From positions 1-47,332 of the IMG/VR virus record IMGVR_UViG_3300025322_000047: a stretch of 47,332 nt of DNA, one strand, 5' to 3'. Positions 21,909-30,970 of this stretch are shown one piece after another. The stretch is from a virus. A program made the position numbers and the translations under genes. Every line of letters begins with the position of its first letter. Position 1 is the stretch's first letter. The notes under the pieces are model-generated. The model did not search any database, had not been told where the DNA came from, and worked only from the letters and a program-made list of their open reading frames with translations.

Positions 21909-23342
21909 ATGGCGCAGGGCAAGAGTCAGATCGATTTCTCCGGGGGCCAGAAGTCCTCGGACGATCCTCTCGCCGGGGCCATCCCTCAGTCCATCAACGT
22001 CCTCGTCGACAAGGCCGGGGCCATTCACGTTCGCCCGGGGATTAACACCTGGAGCGGCTTCGATGCCCCCCCTCTCTACGACGCGACGAAGCCTGTCGAT
22101 GGCATCACCGTGTGGAACGGGACCCCGGTCTACGTCACCAGCGACCGTCTCATCCACGCTCAGATTGGCGGAGCCGGGGTCGACCTCTCCGACGCTACCG
22201 CCACGACCAAGCTCGACAACTCCAGGCGCCCGGTCTTCGCCTCCGCTCGTACCAGGCTCATCATTGCCGGCGGTGGGGCCTTGCAGGAATGGGAGGGCGT
22301 TGGCTTTCCGCTGTCGGCTCGTCTCGGGGGAAGCTCCCCGAACGCCGTTCACGTCGTAGCCATCTCCCAGCGGCTCGTCGTGAACCCCCCAGACCTCTCG
22401 GGACAGATTCAGTGGTCCGACCCCGGAGAGCCCACGGGCCATGAAACCTGGCTTGGCGAGTTCAAGGAGCTGGAGTCGAACCCGGACCCGCTGCCAGCTC
22501 TCTACGAAGTGGCCGAAGAACTCGTTGGCGGTGGGACTGAAACCGTCCAGGTTCTTGCCCCCGCTCCCGAGGGAGAGGTCTTCACGTCGATCCGAACGTG
22601 GTCGAGCGGCTTCGGGGCCCCCTACAGCTTCGTAGCCAATGACGAGACGTTTGGGTTCCTGGACTCTCGGCGGAGAATCCAGCTCTCGAACGGACGCTCG
22701 TTCAACGACATCTCGAACAAGGGCATCACGAAATCCCTGCAAGAGCTGGCGACCATCTCCGACTGCTGGGCGTTCCGTATTCAGTTCGGGGGGTACAACC
22801 TTCTCGGCTGGAACTTCCCAACGGTCGGTCGTTGTTTCGTATGGGACCTCGACCGGCAGACCTGGGGGGAGTTTCGCGGCTATTCGAGCGGGGAATGGAC
22901 CGCCTGGTCGGCAACCGCCATGGCGCACTGGGCCGACGAGAACCTACATCTCGTTGGCTTGGCCGACGGGACCATCGGGAAGCTCGACAGCTCGGTAGTC
23001 ACCGACAACGGGGAGCAGATCGTAGCCGAGGTGTACTCGGGCTTCTCCGACGAGGGAACCGACGAATGGAAGCAGCACATCGTCACCAGGTTCTCGTTTC
23101 GCAGGGGGCTTGGCACGGTGGGCTCGAGCCCGGGACCAAGGTGCCAGCTCTTCTGGCGCGACACGCCAGGGGCATGGGAAGACCCCATCGAATTGGACCT
23201 AGGAAATGCCGATGATTTGCAGCCAGTTATTGAGGTTCGGTCGCTAGGGTCGTATCGTACTAGGCAGTGGAGATTGCGTATGTCGGATAACGTTCCCCTG
23301 ACCCTGGTTGGCGCAGTCACGACGTACGAGACGGAGGTCTGA
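21909..23342 (+). CDS. P22 gp10-like tail hub / DNA stabilisation protein
   Basis: The 477-residue protein has the P22 gp10-type layout: an N-terminal segment PQSINVLVDKAGAIHVRPG, then repeated beta blades (TVWNGTPVYVTSDRLI, LIIAGGGALQEWEG, AISQRLVVNPPDLSGQIQWS) and a C-terminal beta part. In P22 this protein forms the hub that seals the portal channel and holds DNA inside. AAGGAA precedes the ATG at 21909. Length agrees with the family. Confidence 0.75.
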   Translation: MAQGKSQIDFSGGQKSSDDPLAGAIPQSINVLVDKAGAIHVRPGINTWSGFDAPPLYDATKPVDGITVWNGTPVYVTSDRLIHAQIGGAGVDLSDATATTKLDNSRRPVFASARTRLIIAGGGALQEWEGVGFPLSARLGGSSPNAVHVVAISQRLVVNPPDLSGQIQWSDPGEPTGHETWLGEFKELESNPDPLPALYEVAEELVGGGTETVQVLAPAPEGEVFTSIRTWSSGFGAPYSFVANDETFGFLDSRRRIQLSNGRSFNDISNKGITKSLQELATISDCWAFRIQFGGYNLLGWNFPTVGRCFVWDLDRQTWGEFRGYSSGEWTAWSATAMAHWADENLHLVGLADGTIGKLDSSVVTDNGEQIVAEVYSGFSDEGTDEWKQHIVTRFSFRRGLGTVGSSPGPRCQLFWRDTPGAWEDPIELDLGNADDLQPVIEVRSLGSYRTRQWRLRMSDNVPLTLVGAVTTYETEV

Positions 23343-23343
23343 G

Positions 23344-23646
23344 ATGGCGAAGTGGTACGAGTACATCCCCGGCATCACCGCCTACGACAAGTTCATCAAC
23401 GAGGACTACACGGGCGCGGCTGTTAGCATGCTCGCCCCGGGGGCCGGGGTTGGGTACAACGCCTATACCGGCGCCCAGGACGAGCTCCGCAAGGGCTACC
23501 AGGACACGGTCGGCGGTCTTCGCGATGAAGCCGAGAAGCAAAAGCGGTTCCAGATGCAGGGACTGGACAAGGCGCTCAGCTTCTACCAGCCCGCCCAGCA
23601 GATGGTCCAAGCAGCCTACGGCTCGCCCTCCAACCTGAGGAAGTGA
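23344..23646 (+). CDS. Small virion/ejection-associated protein
   Basis: The 100-residue protein has a short hydrophobic centre (AAVSMLAPGAGVGYNAYTGA) and a helical, glutamine-rich C-terminus (GLRDEAEKQKRFQMQGL). It lies between the tail hub and the ejection-type proteins and overlaps the next start by one base. In P22-like phages this position often holds ejection proteins or their partners. Assignment by context. Confidence 0.5.
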   Translation: MAKWYEYIPGITAYDKFINEDYTGAAVSMLAPGAGVGYNAYTGAQDELRKGYQDTVGGLRDEAEKQKRFQMQGLDKALSFYQPAQQMVQAAYGSPSNLRK

Positions 23647-24458
23647 TGGCGAACTTCTACAATCCCAACCAGCAGCCGAAGTCGAACCTGGTTCAGCCGG
23701 GAGGGGGATTTACCACCGGAGCCCAAGCCGGAGGCTCGCTCAATCCGTACGAGCAAGCAACGTCGATGCCGAATCCCGCCGCTGGAACGCCGTTCTACAA
23801 GCCGCCGCAGAATCGCGACGCCAGCGGCTTTCTCCCGCAGAATACCAGCGGTCCGGCCGGGGTCGGTACGCCCACTCCGGGCGGCGAAGGTGTTCTGTCG
23901 GGGGCCGGGTACAACGAGGACTGGTACAAGACGTACGGGCAGGATTTGATGAAGGACCCGTCGGCGTCTGAGCAACTTTTCCAGGCCGGGATGTCGGCCT
24001 CCAATCCGTTCTACGACTACGCCGAGAAGATGTCGGCGAAGGGGATCAACGACGACGCCGCAGCTCGGGGGAACTTCAACTCGAGCTTCACCTTGAACCG
24101 TCTCGCCAATTCCAGGGACAGCATCCGTGGTGCGCAGGCGAAGGAGCTCGGGGACCGGGCTGGGCAATCCGACGCAGCTCGCGCGGGTCGCTACGACGCT
24201 TCCGGGCGGTTTGCCCGCGACGCCCAGGACTCGACCGAGAATCGCGTTCGGCAGGCGACGGGCGGGTACATGGACCTGGCCCGTGGACAGTCCGGTCTCG
24301 TGGACAACTTCTACGGCAAGGCTGGTGACATCTCAAACAAGGCCAACATGGCTGCGCTCGAAGCCGCGCTCAAGGAAGCGGGCCTGTCGGCCTCTGAGAT
24401 TCAGAACCTCATCAACAACGTCCTCCAGGCCGGTGGAGTGGCGTCGAAGTTCGCGTAA
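23646..24458 (+). CDS. Internal virion (ejection) protein
   Basis: The 270-residue protein has an N-terminal Asn/Pro/Gly-rich part and a helical C-terminal half with NDDAAARGNFNSSF, a motif seen in phage internal or tail-lumen proteins, followed by LARGQSGLVDNFYG and an Ala-rich helix. I start at the ATG at 23646; a GTG immediately before it is possible. It is the first of three consecutive helical proteins likely ejected with DNA. Confidence 0.55.
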   Translation: MANFYNPNQQPKSNLVQPGGGFTTGAQAGGSLNPYEQATSMPNPAAGTPFYKPPQNRDASGFLPQNTSGPAGVGTPTPGGEGVLSGAGYNEDWYKTYGQDLMKDPSASEQLFQAGMSASNPFYDYAEKMSAKGINDDAAARGNFNSSFTLNRLANSRDSIRGAQAKELGDRAGQSDAARAGRYDASGRFARDAQDSTENRVRQATGGYMDLARGQSGLVDNFYGKAGDISNKANMAALEAALKEAGLSASEIQNLINNVLQAGGVASKFA

Positions 24459-26038
24459 TGGGCAACTACCTCGATTATTCCTTGCCGGAAACGATCGACT
24501 TCTCGAAAGGGATCGAATCGTTCGGTGACGCCCTCACGGACGTCATGCGCCGCCGTCAACAGCGGCAGATGCACGAGAAGGAAATGGCACTGAAGCAGGC
24601 GCACGAGGACCGCCTGTACCAGCAGAACCAGGACAATCTCGCCTACCAGAACCGCATCATCTCTCAGCGTGAGAACCGCGACCAGCGCGACTTCTCACAG
24701 CGGCAGAACGTCTACAGGGCCACGCAGTCTGAACGGGCTCGCAAGGCCGCAAGCCCCCAGGAAGCGGAAGCCATCCTGGCCGACACCGCGCTTTACGATC
24801 CAGCGACGGGGAAGGAAACCGCTCGCGGCCGACTGACTCCGGGCGACATCCCCACCGTTGGGAAGAAGCCCAAAATGCCCCCGCCCCTCGGCTACGACGC
24901 CGAAGCGGCCATGGGAGTCGGACGGGTCGGGGCTGCCTCGATTCCAGGTGTTCCCATGCCTCCCGAGGTACGGGCTCGGATGGCAGGAATGGCGAAGACC
25001 GCCGAAAGCGACCTGGCCGGTCAGGAGCAGGCCCAGAAGCAGCACATACAGGACTTGGTCCGATTCGGCAATGCCGAGAAGGACGCCGAAGCTCGCCGGC
25101 CGTACACGATGTCCTTCGGGGACAAGGACCCTGGGGTCACGTTCGACTTCCAGACTCAACGACATGCCGCGAAGAGGGAAGCGGCGGATATGTTCCTGTC
25201 GTCGTTGCCTCCGAATATGTCCAGGGAAGACCTAGAGGTCGCCGCGTTTGTCGAGGCCGGCATTCAGTCTGGAACCATCGACCCCGCGAAGGCGGGCGAG
25301 GCGTTCCGGAAGGAACGTACGGACAGAATGCTGGAGGGCGGGAGAGGCACGAGAAACGAAGCGAACATCGCAGGCCGGGAGACGGTGGCAAAGATCAACG
25401 CCAGTCGGCCGCGGGCGTCATTCACCGTCGGCGCCGGGAACCTCGATATGCGGAAGTTCGAGCAGTTCCAGAAGGACGCAGAACGATTCGCAGCGCGATA
25501 CGGAGTCAAGGCAGACATCGTCGGCACGAAGCAGCTCGACGACGGGCTTGCTGGTATTTCCAGTGGAAATCAAGCGCTGGAGCAGGGCGTGGTCTTTCAG
25601 ATTAGCCGATCGATGCAAGGCGCCGGCCCGCTTACCAAGCAGGACATCGAGATCATTCGCGACAATATCTCCGGCAAGATTGGCTCCCTAGAAAGCGCGC
25701 TAGAGCGACTTGACACCGGGCACCTGGGGGAAAGTGAGAAGCGCGTTTTCTACGGCGCCATCGCGGCGCGACGTAAGGCGCTCGCCGCCCGCATGCAGTC
25801 AACCCGTGGGGAGGCCGACAAACACTTCCTGCGCGCGAGCTCGCCGTATCGTAGGTGGGTAGGGGACGACATGGTTGAGAGTGAGATTGACGCCATGTTC
25901 CCGGGCACCCAGTCGACGATCGATCCGGCCACGGCACCGCCATCCGCTCCTGGCAAGAAGAAGGGCCGCAAGGGGCCCCCGGAAGCCGCCGCCAAGAAGA
26001 AGGCGACTGACAAGTCCCTTGAAGACGCGATGAAGTGA
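24458..26038 (+). CDS. Internal virion (ejection) protein, coiled coil
   Basis: The 526-residue protein begins with 25 residues that may anchor it, then a long charged coiled coil (RRRQQRQMHEKEMALKQAH and following, about 30-100), then a Pro/Ala region and further helices. The C-terminus is Lys/Pro-rich. High Gln and Arg content and the place after the tail hub fit a DNA-ejection protein that forms a channel across the cell envelope. No lytic transglycosylase motif is visible. Confidence 0.6.
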   Translation: MGNYLDYSLPETIDFSKGIESFGDALTDVMRRRQQRQMHEKEMALKQAHEDRLYQQNQDNLAYQNRIISQRENRDQRDFSQRQNVYRATQSERARKAASPQEAEAILADTALYDPATGKETARGRLTPGDIPTVGKKPKMPPPLGYDAEAAMGVGRVGAASIPGVPMPPEVRARMAGMAKTAESDLAGQEQAQKQHIQDLVRFGNAEKDAEARRPYTMSFGDKDPGVTFDFQTQRHAAKREAADMFLSSLPPNMSREDLEVAAFVEAGIQSGTIDPAKAGEAFRKERTDRMLEGGRGTRNEANIAGRETVAKINASRPRASFTVGAGNLDMRKFEQFQKDAERFAARYGVKADIVGTKQLDDGLAGISSGNQALEQGVVFQISRSMQGAGPLTKQDIEIIRDNISGKIGSLESALERLDTGHLGESEKRVFYGAIAARRKALAARMQSTRGEADKHFLRASSPYRRWVGDDMVESEIDAMFPGTQSTIDPATAPPSAPGKKKGRKGPPEAAAKKKATDKSLEDAMK

Positions 26039-28080
26039 CGCCAGAAGAGAAAATAGCCCGTCTCAAGAAGGCCCTCCAGGAGCCGGAGGGGACGTACACC
26101 CACGCCCAGATTCGGGAGAAGATCGACTCCCTCGGTGGAGGTTCCATTGCGTCCAGGGCTCAGCCCATCACTTCGAGCTTCGGTAAGCCCCCAGAGGTCG
26201 CCGCCAAGCAGACCGCCATGGAGCGCCTGAAAGAAGGGGTGTCGACCATTGGCGAGGGGATTGGGGCCATCGGAACTGCGATCCGCCATCCGATCGACAC
26301 CTTCACCAACCCCGCCCGCGTGAGTCAGATGGCCCGCGGCGTGGACGACATGTTGACGTTCGGGTACGGGCAGAAACTGGCTGACAAGGCGAACCAGGCC
26401 CTGGGGCGAGAACCGTCCTTCGCACCATCCGCGGAGCAGATGGACGACGAGTCCCGTTTCAGGACCGGCGGGCAGCTCGTAGGCTCAGCTCTGCCGGGCG
26501 CAGCCAAGACGACAGGAAAACTGGGCGTCAAGGCCGCCGAGAAGGCCCTGGGGCGCGTTCCGGCGAAGGGAATGATACCAGGGGCGGGGATGGGGGCCGC
26601 GAAGGCAGTCGTGGGCTATGAGCTGTCTGCCCCCGTCATTGCCGCAGCACATGCCGATGCCGGCGGCCTTGAGGACCGGGTGAAAGCAGCCGAACGAGCC
26701 GCAAGCGACCCCCTGGGTCTCGCTATGTCCGTTACCGGCGGCGCAGTGGGCGGAGCCGGGAAGGGGAAGGCTGCCGCGATTCGGGACCCGAAGACCCGCA
26801 GCGGGCAAGTTCTGAAGGACTTCGAGCAAGCAGGTCCCGGGGCCAAGATTCGACCCTTCGGGGACGAGCCGGTAGCCGGGGGGCTGTATGAATCCCCCGC
26901 CCTGAAGAACCTACCTCACGGCAAGGAGGGGAAGAACCTCCTGGCCTCCCAGTCGGCCGAGAAAGTGGCAGGGGCGAACCAGGCTCGTCTCAAGGCCGCC
27001 AGGGCGCAGTGGGGAGATACGGTCGACCAAATTCTGACCGAGCACGGGGACGCCAGGCATCCCATGGCGAACGCCCACAAAGCCCTCGACGCGATGGAGG
27101 GAGAGAATACGATCAACGGCGTCGTCGGGGACGAAGGGGTTCATCGGGCCATCGGTAAGGTGCGGAAGATGCTGACCGTCGAAACCCCGGGCCAGCTCGA
27201 CCCGGAGGCGACGATTGCAAAGTTCAAGCAGGCCAACGGACTCCCCCCCACGGCCAGGCTCCCCGATCACATCATCCGCGACGTCCTGGGGAATCCAGGT
27301 CAAGCTGCAGTGATGACCCCGGGAACCCGGGAAGCCTCGGTGTCGGCTGGGGACCATGTGAAGGCGCGTAAGCTCGTACGCGCCCTCGCCGACCAAGCCC
27401 CCGATCCATCCGAGAAGCGGGTCTACAAGATGATCCTCGGTTCCATGGACAAGGACGCCATGGCGGTCGACCCCCGCATCGTCGAGCTCAACCGGAACTA
27501 CTCGGCAGCCCTCAAGCCCGCCGACGCAGCTTCCCGTATCACCTTCGGTAAGCGGACCAAGTCCGTGGGTGGTCCCGATGGGGAACTCACCGAATCCGAG
27601 CGGACCACCGGGACCCGTCGCCTGGGGAGCATCGGGGAAGACACCCAAATGGCCACGGTCCGCCGCGTCGGGGACCGGCTTTCCAGGGTCGGTCCCGAGT
27701 ACGAGCGGGAGGTTCGGTTGCTCCGGGCCAAGAACGCCCAGGAACAGCTCAGACCCGGCCAGAACGTCTCGACCCAGCTCGAAAAGGGATTGGCACAGGG
27801 ACGAGGACGGCTGCGGGCTACGTCCCTTGTCGCGGCTCTCGCCGGAAGGCCGCTGGCGTGGCTTGCCGGCGCTGGCATTGACGCGCTGGACAGCAACCAG
27901 CTTGGACGGCAAGTCCGCAAGACTCTGCCGGTTTCCGAGGCTGTCGGGAAGCGGTTCGATGGTAGACTTGGGAGCACGGTTGGGGCATCTGACGAGCTGT
28001 CCCGGGCCGCTCGAAAGCGCGGCAAGAAGAAGCGACAATCCGTGGGAGCGGAAATGAGCCAGGAGGGTGAGCGACTCTGA
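26035..28080 (+). CDS. Large internal virion (ejection) protein
   Basis: The 681-residue protein starts with a GTG overlapping the upstream stop. It contains Gly/Ala-rich hydrophobic segments (GVSTIGEGIGAIGTAIRHP at about 68-86, GMIPGAGMGAAKAVVGYEL near 183-201 and SVTGGAVGGAGKG) and long basic helices, the usual make-up of membrane-penetrating ejection proteins. The C-terminus has a short hydrophobic stretch (LVAALAGRPLAWLAGAGID) and a Lys/Arg-rich end. Confidence 0.62.
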   Translation: MTPEEKIARLKKALQEPEGTYTHAQIREKIDSLGGGSIASRAQPITSSFGKPPEVAAKQTAMERLKEGVSTIGEGIGAIGTAIRHPIDTFTNPARVSQMARGVDDMLTFGYGQKLADKANQALGREPSFAPSAEQMDDESRFRTGGQLVGSALPGAAKTTGKLGVKAAEKALGRVPAKGMIPGAGMGAAKAVVGYELSAPVIAAAHADAGGLEDRVKAAERAASDPLGLAMSVTGGAVGGAGKGKAAAIRDPKTRSGQVLKDFEQAGPGAKIRPFGDEPVAGGLYESPALKNLPHGKEGKNLLASQSAEKVAGANQARLKAARAQWGDTVDQILTEHGDARHPMANAHKALDAMEGENTINGVVGDEGVHRAIGKVRKMLTVETPGQLDPEATIAKFKQANGLPPTARLPDHIIRDVLGNPGQAAVMTPGTREASVSAGDHVKARKLVRALADQAPDPSEKRVYKMILGSMDKDAMAVDPRIVELNRNYSAALKPADAASRITFGKRTKSVGGPDGELTESERTTGTRRLGSIGEDTQMATVRRVGDRLSRVGPEYEREVRLLRAKNAQEQLRPGQNVSTQLEKGLAQGRGRLRATSLVAALAGRPLAWLAGAGIDALDSNQLGRQVRKTLPVSEAVGKRFDGRLGSTVGASDELSRAARKRGKKKRQSVGAEMSQEGERL

Positions 28081-28459
28081 AAGTCCGGAAATCGGCTGCC
28101 TTACGACGGTAGCCCCAGGTGCCGACTCGGACGTCTATCCGATTTTCAATTCGGCGGCGAACTTCAACGGTCTATCCCTGCGCGGTGAGCGAGTCTCACG
28201 CGTCCAGTTTGCGGTGGAGCACAGCCACGCCGCGACCCTTCGGGCGTACATGTCCACAAACGGGGGGACGAACTGGGATCAGGTCGAGGAGGACGAGGTC
28301 GTCGGCGTCCCGGCGGCCGGTGACATCGGTGGGCCCTGGAGCTTTCTTGTCGATACCTATCGAGACTTCAAACTCGACTGGGTGAATGGCGGGTCCGCTC
28401 AGACGTCCTGGCGGCCCACGGTAACGCTCATCATCGGCGACCACGCGAGCGCGACTTAG
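28067..28459 (+). CDS. Small virion protein, beta-rich
   Basis: The GTG at 28067 overlaps the ejection protein by 14 bases. The 130-residue product has beta-sandwich features (RVSRVQFAVEHSHAATLRAYMS, WSFLVDTYRDFKLDW) as in small carbohydrate-binding-like or fibre-associated phage domains. It is the first of four small genes leading to the histidine-ladder fibre. Function by context only. Confidence 0.5.
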   Translation: MSDSESPEIGCLTTVAPGADSDVYPIFNSAANFNGLSLRGERVSRVQFAVEHSHAATLRAYMSTNGGTNWDQVEEDEVVGVPAAGDIGGPWSFLVDTYRDFKLDWVNGGSAQTSWRPTVTLIIGDHASAT

Positions 28460-28461
28460 CC

Positions 28462-28929
28462 ATGGCGTTCACGGAGGTACCTGGCGGGACCGGCGGCGAT
28501 GTCGCTCAACTGACCCGTTCCGACGCAACGGCCGGGCTCACGGTCGGCGATACACCTCTTGATGGCGTGCCGATGATGGACCGTGAAAACAAGTCGTTCG
28601 CTTGGGGGGGCGCCCCGGTAGTCATCGCCACCATTCCGATCCCCACCGACCGCTCAGCACAAATGCTGTTGCGAATCCTGGACGTTGACGTGACCGCGGG
28701 TATTCGGTCGATCGCGATGCTGTTCATCGGCGCCAATAACGCCGCTGGCGTGGCCGCCGTCGTCGGTACGTCGATGTTCGTGAGCGTGAATGACGGCCTT
28801 ACCGTCTCCTATGCCGTGGCGGCGGTCGGCGCAACGGTCGAGGTAAGTGCGACGATCATTGCTGGCGGCGCCGGGGGGGACACCATTCGTACAACCGTGA
28901 GCTGGGAGATGTTGACCCATCAGCCATGA
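28462..28929 (+). CDS. Small hydrophobic beta-rich virion protein
   Basis: The 155-residue protein is rich in Val, Ala, Thr and Gly with alternating strands (MLLRILDVDVTAGIRSIAML, GLTVSYAVAAVGATVEVSA). It follows the previous stop by two bases. It could be part of the tail tip or fibre base. No family recognised. Confidence 0.5.
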   Translation: MAFTEVPGGTGGDVAQLTRSDATAGLTVGDTPLDGVPMMDRENKSFAWGGAPVVIATIPIPTDRSAQMLLRILDVDVTAGIRSIAMLFIGANNAAGVAAVVGTSMFVSVNDGLTVSYAVAAVGATVEVSATIIAGGAGGDTIRTTVSWEMLTHQP

Positions 28930-28969
28930 TGTTAATCCCCCTCGAACACGCCACCATGGAAGGTAGTTC

Positions 28970-29413
28970 ATGCCTGACCTACAGGTCGTAGTAGAGCAGC
29001 TTACTAGCGGCGGCGCTGCGGCTCCGTCAATGCTCATCCGTGTCGGCAAGACCGCACCCGTGTCCTTGCTGTCGACTGGCGTTCACGCGATCGATGCTCC
29101 CCTGATCGCTGGCAAGCTCGCGATGCTAATCGTGACCGAGTTCGTTGTGCAGCCGGGCCGCATCGGGACCGCTACCGGGCAGCTCCGATACAAGATCGGA
29201 AACAACGTCGCGCGAGACAACATGATCGTCACGCAGGCAGTGGTTGCGGCACCATTTAACGCAACGACATATCCGCTGCCGTACTCCCTCGCTGGCCCGA
29301 CGGCGGGAGGGCTGCCAGATATGTCGAGCGGACTGGAGCTTGAGATCGTCGAGGCGCTAGCGGGAGCGTCGGTACTCACCGGGAGACTCGGTCTACTGCT
29401 GATGTACGTGTGA
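28970..29413 (+). CDS. Small virion protein (147 aa)
   Basis: The ATG at 28970 has GGAAGGTAG upstream. The protein is hydrophobic and beta-rich (KLAMLIVTEFVVQPG, LTGRLGLLLMYV) and resembles the 28462 product in composition. Its end overlaps the start of the fibre gene by GTGA. Probably a tail-fibre accessory; no motif supports more. Confidence 0.5.
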   Translation: MPDLQVVVEQLTSGGAAAPSMLIRVGKTAPVSLLSTGVHAIDAPLIAGKLAMLIVTEFVVQPGRIGTATGQLRYKIGNNVARDNMIVTQAVVAAPFNATTYPLPYSLAGPTAGGLPDMSSGLELEIVEALAGASVLTGRLGLLLMYV

Positions 29414-30183
29414 ACATGCCACCGTCGACACCGCAGCTCAGCTACGACGAGGGCGGAGATGTGCCGCCGCGCACGGCGGCACCAGGGGGAGATATCGCGG
29501 CAGCGTGGCCGATTGGATCGCTGTTCCTGTCCGCGGTGGCGACGAATCCGGCAACGCTACTTGGATTCGGGGCGTGGTCGCCAGCCAGTGCGGGGCGCAT
29601 GCTCGTCGGCGTCGACCCCGGAGATCCGGACTTCGACACCACTGGCGAGACCGGCGGCGCCAAGACGGTCACGCTCACCGCGGCAGAGATGCCGGCGCAC
29701 ACGCACACACAGGACGCCCACGGCCACGGCGTCACCGACGGCGGCCACAATCACACGCAAGCAGCGCACGGGCACGGCGTGACAGACCCGACGCACAACC
29801 ACACACAGAACTCGCACAACCACACGCAGGATGCACACACGCACGTCCAGAACGCCCACAGTCACGGGATGGCCGAGGGTACGACGGACGGGTCTGGGAC
29901 GTTCGTGGATAGAAGTAATGCTGCGGCGGCCACGACTGCCACGACGGACGCAGCGACCGCCACCAATCAGAACGCCACGGCGACGAACCAGGCAGCGACC
30001 GCGACGAACAACGCCGCCAGCACCGGGCTCACCGTCAACGACGCCACCGCGGCGAACAACGCTGCGACGACCGGGGTCAGCGTGAACAGCGCAACGGCCA
30101 CGAATCAGAGCGCGGGCAGCGGCGGCGCACACAGCAACATGCCGCCGTACCTGGTCGTCTACATGTGGCAGAGGACGGCGTGA
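29410..30183 (+). CDS. Fibre tip with eight-step HxH ladder
   Basis: The 257-residue protein has a collar-type domain (about 34-95, ending AKTVTLTAAEMPAHTH). Eight HxH motifs begin at 97, 104, 113, 120, 129, 136, 143 and 150. After a loop, a Thr/Asn ladder (AATATN, NATATN and so on, about 171-230) returns, and the protein ends GAHSNMPPYLVVYMWQRTA as collar fibres do. In T4 gp37, HxH pairs from three chains bind iron in a needle-like tip. By analogy this is a receptor-binding needle with eight metal sites. GTG start; an ATG two codons later is possible. Confidence 0.72.
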   Translation: MNMPPSTPQLSYDEGGDVPPRTAAPGGDIAAAWPIGSLFLSAVATNPATLLGFGAWSPASAGRMLVGVDPGDPDFDTTGETGGAKTVTLTAAEMPAHTHTQDAHGHGVTDGGHNHTQAAHGHGVTDPTHNHTQNSHNHTQDAHTHVQNAHSHGMAEGTTDGSGTFVDRSNAAAATTATTDAATATNQNATATNQAATATNNAASTGLTVNDATAANNAATTGVSVNSATATNQSAGSGGAHSNMPPYLVVYMWQRTA

Positions 30184-30461
30184 ACGATGCTCCAGACCTC
30201 AGGATTAAACACAACTGGCTCGCCGTTGGCGGTTTCGTGCTCGCCGCCGCAGCTACCGCGTGGGGCGTCGCACAGTGGGCGGCTACAACGCCGAAGCGCG
30301 CTGAATTCGAACGCGTACAGTGGGACGTAACCGACGTGAAACTGAACATCGCGACGATGAAGGGCGACATCAAAGCGGTGCAGGACACGGGCACTCGAAC
30401 CGAGAAATCGATCGACAACATCAGCGTCAAAGTTGATCAACTTGTCCAACGGAGGCGGTAA
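30180..30461 (+). CDS. Single-TM coiled-coil lysis-region protein
   Basis: The GTG overlaps the fibre stop. The 93-residue protein has one membrane helix (WLAVGGFVLAAAATAWGVAQW, about 14-33) followed by a charged coiled coil (NIATMKGDIKAVQDTG, KVDQLVQRRR). This shape is common for holin-associated or antiholin-like proteins next to endolysins. Role inferred from topology and place. Confidence 0.6.
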   Translation: MNDAPDLRIKHNWLAVGGFVLAAAATAWGVAQWAATTPKRAEFERVQWDVTDVKLNIATMKGDIKAVQDTGTRTEKSIDNISVKVDQLVQRRR

Positions 30462-30729
30462 CGATGAGCGCGAATGGCGACCAGACGCAATCGACCTTGC
30501 CGACATCGCTCACGCCTACAGCAGCCTCGCAAGAGGCATCGGGGCACTTTGCGCGCTCTCGCCGGTACCTGAGCAAACTCCAGACCCGGATTTCCTCTGG
30601 CAACTCGGCCAGGCCGCCGAGCTGCACACCGCTGCAAGTAGAATCTTTGAACGAATCCTCACGGCCTACGGGCTAGAGAAAGGCAATCCACATGTGGTCA
30701 TTTCTTCGCAAGACGTTCACGACCCGTAA
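30433..30729 (+). CDS. Hypothetical protein in lysis region
   Basis: The start is uncertain (TTG at 30433 or 30442) and overlaps the previous gene by about 20-29 bases. From DEREWRPDAID on, the frame has normal high-GC codon use and a helical soluble sequence (AQAAELHTAASRIFERILTAYG-like). A GGAGG eight bases before an ATG at 30464 points to another frame, but that reading is Ser/Thr/Pro-rich and unlikely. Function unknown. Confidence 0.5.
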   Translation: MINLSNGGGNDEREWRPDAIDLADIAHAYSSLARGIGALCALSPVPEQTPDPDFLWQLGQAAELHTAASRIFERILTAYGLEKGNPHVVISSQDVHDP

Positions 30730-30970
30730 CGGAATTCTCGGCGCCATTGCTTCAGTGGTCGGCGCGGCTGGTGCGATCGTCGCTCTGCCGATCGCCCTAC
30801 CGGCCGCTCTGGTAGCAGCCGCGACCAAGGTTGTCGTGTACGGCACGACAGTCGGGGTCATCGCCGCGAAGGTGCTCCCCGGAAACGGGAAGAACGCTCC
30901 CAGCGCTGGCCCCGGCCAGGCGGTTGACCTGGAAATCCCCGCGGAGCTGCGCAAGCCCGGGGCGAAGTGA
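30692..30970 (+). CDS. Probable holin
   Basis: The 92-residue protein has a basic N-terminus (MWSFLRKTFTTRNG) and two hydrophobic helices (ILGAIASVVGAAGAIVAL and LVAAATKVVVYGTTVGVIAA, about 15-60), followed by a polar tail. Size, topology and its place directly before the endolysin, with a GTGA overlap, support a holin that opens the inner membrane. It overlaps the previous gene by 38 bases. Confidence 0.62.
   Translation: MWSFLRKTFTTRNGILGAIASVVGAAGAIVALPIALPAALVAAATKVVVYGTTVGVIAAKVLPGNGKNAPSAGPGQAVDLEIPAELRKPGAK

Noticed and set aside
30464-30676. 70-codon frame with a GGAGG ribosome site
   Set aside because: The product is Ser/Thr/Pro/Arg low complexity, while the frame from 30433 has normal codon use and composition over the same bases.
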